From positions 1 through 15,221 of the forward strand of contig SXOM01000077.1 in the NCBI GenBank assembly GCA_005776735.1: DNA of 15,221 nt. The letters run 5' to 3'. The notes beneath the pieces are model-generated. The model was not told where the DNA came from, did not search any database, and saw only the letters and a program-made list of their open reading frames with translations. The translations under genes were made by a program, and so were the position numbers. Of the stretch, positions 12,606 through 15,221 are shown piece after piece. Position 1 is the first letter of the stretch, and each line of letters starts with the position of its first letter. The DNA comes from Pseudomonadota bacterium (lineage in GTDB: Bacteria; Myxococcota_A; UBA796; SXON01).

Positions 12606-13169
12606 CTAGAGGTCGAGGATCTCCTTCTCCTTCTTCGCGCACATCTCGTCGACGAGCTTCACGTGCGCGTCGGTGGCCTCTTGCAGCTTCTCGAGCTGCT
12701 TCTTGAGCTGATCCTCGGTGAGGTCGCCATCGCGCTCCGCCTCCTCGAGCATCTCCTTGTAGTCGCGACGCACCCCGCGCACGCGGACCTTGGCCTCTTC
12801 GGCGTGCTGCTTGACCACCTTCACGAGCTGCTGGCGACGTTCGCCGGTGAGCGCCGGGATCGGGATGCGGACGATCTGCCCGTCGCTCTGCGGGTTGAAG
12901 CCGAGCCCGCTGGTGGCGATGGCCCGCTCGATGTCCTTGATCGTACCCTTGTCCCAGGGGTTGACCACCAGCATGCGCGCGTCGGGGGCGGTGATGCCGC
13001 CGAGCTCCTTGAGGCTCATGGTGCTGCCGTAGGACGCGACCTCGACCGGGAGGTGCTCGATGAGCGCCGGCGTGGCGCGACCGGTTCGCACCCCCACCAG
13101 CTCCCGCTTGAGCTGGTCCATGCTCTTGAGCATGTCGGCCGTGGCGCTCTTGACGTAGTCGTCGCTCAT
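12606..13169 (-). CDS. frr: Ribosome recycling factor
   Basis: A 187-residue protein that, with EF-G, splits post-termination ribosomes. Domain I (helical bundle, residues 1-30 and about 106-187) and domain II (31-105) are both recognisable: LVGVRTGRATPALIEHLPVE (24-43), YGSTMSLKELGGITAPDAR (47-65), DKGTIKDIERAI (73-84), GQIVRIPIPALTGERRQQL (97-115) and VRVRGVRRD (128-136). Length matches the usual 185. The ATG at 13169 overlaps the pyrH stop codon in an ATGA arrangement, and GGGAG sits about nine bases upstream. It follows pyrH as in most bacteria. Confidence 0.97.
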   Translation of the reverse strand: MSDDYVKSATADMLKSMDQLKRELVGVRTGRATPALIEHLPVEVASYGSTMSLKELGGITAPDARMLVVNPWDKGTIKDIERAIATSGLGFNPQSDGQIVRIPIPALTGERRQQLVKVVKQHAEEAKVRVRGVRRDYKEMLEEAERDGDLTEDQLKKQLEKLQEATDAHVKLVDEMCAKKEKEILDL

Positions 13170-13903
13170 GGAAGGACTCCCGCTTTGGGGGTGGTGACGA
13201 GGGTGCCCACGGTCTCCCCGAGCACGACCCGCTTGATGTTCCCGGGCACGCTCAGATCGAAGATGATCATCGGCGTGTTGTTCTCCATCGCCAACGCGAT
13301 GGCCGTGGCGTCGGCGACCTTGAGGCCGCGCTTGAACGCATCCATCGGCGAGATCTGCTCGAAGCGCACCGCGTCGGCGAACTTCTTCGGGTCCTTGTCG
13401 TACACCCCGTCGACCTTGGTGGCCTTGAGGATGACCTCGGCGCCGATCTCCGCCGCGCGCAGCGCCGCCGCCGAGTCGGTGGAGAAGTACGGGTTGCCCG
13501 TACCCGCCGCAAAGATGACCACCCGCCCCTTGTGGAGGTGCGCGATGGCGCGGCGACGGATGTACGGCTCACACACCTGCTCGATGCGGAGCGCGCTCAT
13601 GACCCGGGTGTAGCAGCCCCGCTGCTCCAACGCGTCCTGCATGGCGAGCGCGGTGATGACCGTGGCCAGCATGCCCATGTAGTCGGCGTGCGCACGCTCC
13701 ATCCCCTTTTCGCTGCCGGACACGCCGCGAAAGATGTTGCCGCCGCCGATGACGAGCCCCAGCTCGACGCCGAGCGCCTTGACCTCGATGAGCTCGTCGG
13801 CGAGGCGGCCGAGCACCTGCGGGTCGAGACCGAAGTCCATCTCACCGGCGAGCATCTCGCCGGAGAGCTTCAACAGGACGCGCGAGTAGATGGGCGCTGG
13901 CAC
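13166..13903 (-). CDS. pyrH: Uridylate (UMP) kinase PyrH
   Basis: A 245-residue cytoplasmic enzyme of the amino-acid-kinase fold that phosphorylates UMP to UDP; bacterial members are hexamers controlled by UTP and GTP. Motifs: LLKLSGEML (10-18), LVIGGGNIFRG (50-60), DYMGMLATVITALAMQDAL (74-92), FAAGTGNPYFSTDSAAALRA (131-150), KATKVDGVYDKDP (160-172) and TAIALAMENNTPMIIFDL (200-217). The start was taken as GTG at 13903 because the next Met (18) would remove the KLSGE motif; no clear Shine-Dalgarno lies upstream and an 8-base-stem hairpin ends one base before the GTG. It begins a tight run with frr, uppS and cdsA. Confidence 0.97.
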   Translation of the reverse strand: MPAPIYSRVLLKLSGEMLAGEMDFGLDPQVLGRLADELIEVKALGVELGLVIGGGNIFRGVSGSEKGMERAHADYMGMLATVITALAMQDALEQRGCYTRVMSALRIEQVCEPYIRRRAIAHLHKGRVVIFAAGTGNPYFSTDSAAALRAAEIGAEVILKATKVDGVYDKDPKKFADAVRFEQISPMDAFKRGLKVADATAIALAMENNTPMIIFDLSVPGNIKRVVLGETVGTLVTTPKAGVLP

Positions 13904-13904
13904 G

Positions 13905-13927
13905 CCGCGGGCTTATCGCGCCCGCGG
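13905..13927 (-). promoter_or_regulatory. Hairpin abutting the pyrH start codon
   Basis: CCGCGGGC (13905-13912) and GCCCGCGG (13920-13927) form a perfect 8-base stem with a seven-base loop. In the minus-strand RNA the stem ends one base before the pyrH GTG and no Shine-Dalgarno is seen, so it could limit pyrH initiation or act as the second of two tandem stop or attenuation hairpins after tsf. Confidence 0.45.
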
Positions 13928-13937
13928 GGCCGGCGCA

Positions 13938-13967
13938 TGGGGTGGGGCACGACTGGTCCCCACCCCA
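13938..13967 (-). terminator. Hairpin downstream of tsf, probable terminator or attenuator
   Basis: TGGGGTGGGG (13938-13947) and CCCCACCCCA (13958-13967) form a perfect 10-base stem with a ten-base loop, nine bases after the tsf stop codon. It separates rpsB-tsf from pyrH. No T-run follows on the minus strand, so termination may be partial or factor-dependent. An arrangement in which strongly expressed rpsB-tsf is partly insulated from pyrH-frr is known in E. coli. Confidence 0.6.
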
Positions 13968-13976
13968 CTCGACGCA

Positions 13977-14627
13977 CTACGCGAGGCCCGCCTGCTTGGC
14001 GACCTCGGCGGCGAAGTCGTCGGACTTCTTCACCAGGCCTTCGCCCATGACGAACCGCGAGAAGCGGCGCACCTGGATGTTCTCGCCGATGGTGGAGGTG
14101 GCCTCCTTGACGATCTGGTCGACCGTCTTGGAGTCGTCCTTGAACCAGCGCTGATCGAGGAGGCAGACCTCCTCGTACCACTTGGTCATGCGACCCACCA
14201 CGATCTTCTCGGCGATCGCCTGGGGCTTCCCCTCGGCCATCGTCTTCTCGACCTGGATCTGCTTCTCGCGCTCGAAGGCGGCCGCGGGGACCTCCTCCCG
14301 GCGGACGTAGTCCGGCTGCGAAGCGGCGATGTGCATCGCGATGTCGCGGGCGAGAGCCTTGAAGTTCTCGTTCATCGCGACGAAGTCGGTCTCGCAGTTG
14401 AGCTCGACCATCACGCCGATCTTGCCACCGGCGTGAATGTACGCCTCGACGATGCCTTCGGCCGCAGCCCGGCCCGCCTTCTTGGCGGCGGACGCGATGC
14501 CCTTGGCGCGAAGCCAGTCGATCGCCTTCTGCACGTCGTCGCCGTTTTCGCCGAGCGCCTTCTTGCAGTCGAGCATGCCGGCGCCGGTGCGCTCACGCAG
14601 CTCCTTGATCTGTTCCATCGTAGCCAT
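13977..14627 (-). CDS. tsf: Translation elongation factor Ts, short form
   Basis: A 216-residue guanine-nucleotide exchange factor for EF-Tu. The N-terminal UBA-like domain (1-54) shows IKELRERTGAGMLDCKKAL (7-25), and the core has the nucleotide-exchange motif TDFVA (80-84, within ELNCETDFVAMN). The C-terminal region has one compact core copy ending VRRFSRFVMGEGL; E. coli EF-Ts has 283 residues, so this is the shorter type seen in many bacteria and organelles, not an evident truncation. ATG at 14627 has GGAG eight bases upstream. It follows rpsB after 26 bases, the usual pair, and is followed by hairpins that separate it from pyrH. Confidence 0.97.
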   Translation of the reverse strand: MATMEQIKELRERTGAGMLDCKKALGENGDDVQKAIDWLRAKGIASAAKKAGRAAAEGIVEAYIHAGGKIGVMVELNCETDFVAMNENFKALARDIAMHIAASQPDYVRREEVPAAAFEREKQIQVEKTMAEGKPQAIAEKIVVGRMTKWYEEVCLLDQRWFKDDSKTVDQIVKEATSTIGENIQVRRFSRFVMGEGLVKKSDDFAAEVAKQAGLA

Positions 14628-14653
14628 GACGGTGTCTCCAGTGCGGGGAAGGT

Positions 14654-15221
14654 TCAGGCCTGCTCTTCGGCGGGGGCGGCGCCGGCGGAGCCGCGACGCA
14701 CGATCTCCACGCCGCTGTCGTCGTCGAAGCGGGTGGCCACGGCGGCGTCGCTGCGACCGGCGTTCACGCCCGCGTGGGCGGCGTCGGCGATGGCGGCGGT
14801 GAACAGGCGGATGGACTTGATGGCGTCGTCGTTGCCGGGGATGACGTAGGCGATGCCGTCGGGGTCACAGTTGGTGTCGCAGAGCGCCACGACGGGGATG
14901 CCGAGCTTGTTGGCCTCGTCGACCGCGATGTGCTCCTTCTTCGGGTCGATCACGAAGATCGCGCCCGGCAGGCCACGCAGGTCCTTGATGCCGCCGAGCG
15001 ACTTCTCCATCTTCTCGATCTGGCGGGTGACCGTGAGGACTTCCTTCTTGGTCAGGGAGTCGAGACGGCCCTCGGTGCGGGACTTGATGAGGAAGTTGAG
15101 GCGGTCGATGCTCTTCTTGACCGTTTCCCAGTTGGTGAGCGTGCCGCCCAGCCAGCGCTCGTTCACGAAGAACATGCCGGAGCGCTTCGCCTCTTCGGCG
15201 ATGATGTCGCGCGCGGCGCGC
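14654..15221 (-). CDS. rpsB: 30S ribosomal protein S2, 5' end outside the window
   Basis: The visible 188 residues are the C-terminal part of S2, a small-subunit protein that is bound late with help from S1. The frame runs open to the right edge (RAARDIIAEEAKRSG before FFVNERWLGG), so the first Met seen, at 15175, is internal; about 60-70 N-terminal residues should lie beyond. Family blocks: FFVNERWLGGTLTNWETV, RLPGAIFVIDP-type stretch (here LRGLPGAIFVIDPKKE), AVDEANKLGIPVVALCDTNC and PDGIAYVIPGNDDAIKSIRL. A short acidic tail ends in EEQA. It is the first visible gene of the minus-strand housekeeping run; its promoter is outside the window. Confidence 0.96.
   Translation of the reverse strand, partial: RAARDIIAEEAKRSGMFFVNERWLGGTLTNWETVKKSIDRLNFLIKSRTEGRLDSLTKKEVLTVTRQIEKMEKSLGGIKDLRGLPGAIFVIDPKKEHIAVDEANKLGIPVVALCDTNCDPDGIAYVIPGNDDAIKSIRLFTAAIADAAHAGVNAGRSDAAVATRFDDDSGVEIVRRGSAGAAPAEEQA

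Noticed and set aside
14654..15175. Met at 15175 as the true start of S2
   Set aside because: The same frame continues with S2-like sequence to the window edge, so the gene is cut by the window.

Overview
The window is GC-rich chromosomal DNA (G+C near 70% by eye) from a diderm bacterium, most likely a member or relative of the Myxococcota (former Deltaproteobacteria). The evidence is a CarF/PEDS1-type plasmalogen desaturase, a secreted protein with a Cys/Gly, hydrophobic, Arg-rich segment like the anchors common in myxobacteria, a lipoprotein with a low-complexity Asp/Ser/Ala linker, an outer-membrane barrel and an RseP protease. GTG starts, 4-base stop/start overlaps and very long antisense shadow ORFs are all in keeping with high GC. 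The placement is an inference from gene content only.

Right part (15221 down to 8408, all minus strand): a classic housekeeping block, rpsB (5' end off the window)-tsf, two hairpins, then pyrH-frr-uppS-cdsA-rseP-tsaB and a small DUF465-type gene. It joins translation (S2, EF-Ts, ribosome recycling factor), UMP phosphorylation, undecaprenyl diphosphate and CDP-diacylglycerol synthesis, site-2 proteolysis of membrane proteins and t6A tRNA modification. Gaps are 0 to 31 bases or overlaps, so it is probably one or a few transcripts. dxr, often found between cdsA and rseP, is absent here.

Middle part (8336 down to 4137, minus strand): after a 35-base hairpin comes a usg-like aspartate-semialdehyde dehydrogenase homologue that lacks both catalytic residues, an 805-residue envelope protein that looks like two fused genes (propeller, two Ig/FN3-like domains and a membrane anchor; then an internal signal peptide and an outer-membrane barrel), and truA. 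A usg-to-truA linkage is known from gamma-proteobacteria, with fimV between them in pseudomonads; here a different large envelope protein fills that slot.

Left part: a divergent pair shares about 50 bases holding a 14-base dyad and an extended -10 element. Rightward lies the carF-like desaturase followed by a small Cys-rich lipoprotein; leftward lies an 827-residue secreted pentapeptide-repeat protein ending in a two-helix, pore-like module. Bases 1-475 hold no convincing gene but contain a near-identical 58-base direct repeat pair around a 64-base imperfect palindrome. No rRNA, tRNA, insertion sequence or CRISPR array was found.

The most unusual items are the apparent two-gene fusion with an internal signal peptide, the pentapeptide-pore protein with its apparently inverted topology, the catalytically dead usg homologue in a conserved truA neighbourhood, and the repeat cluster at the left edge.
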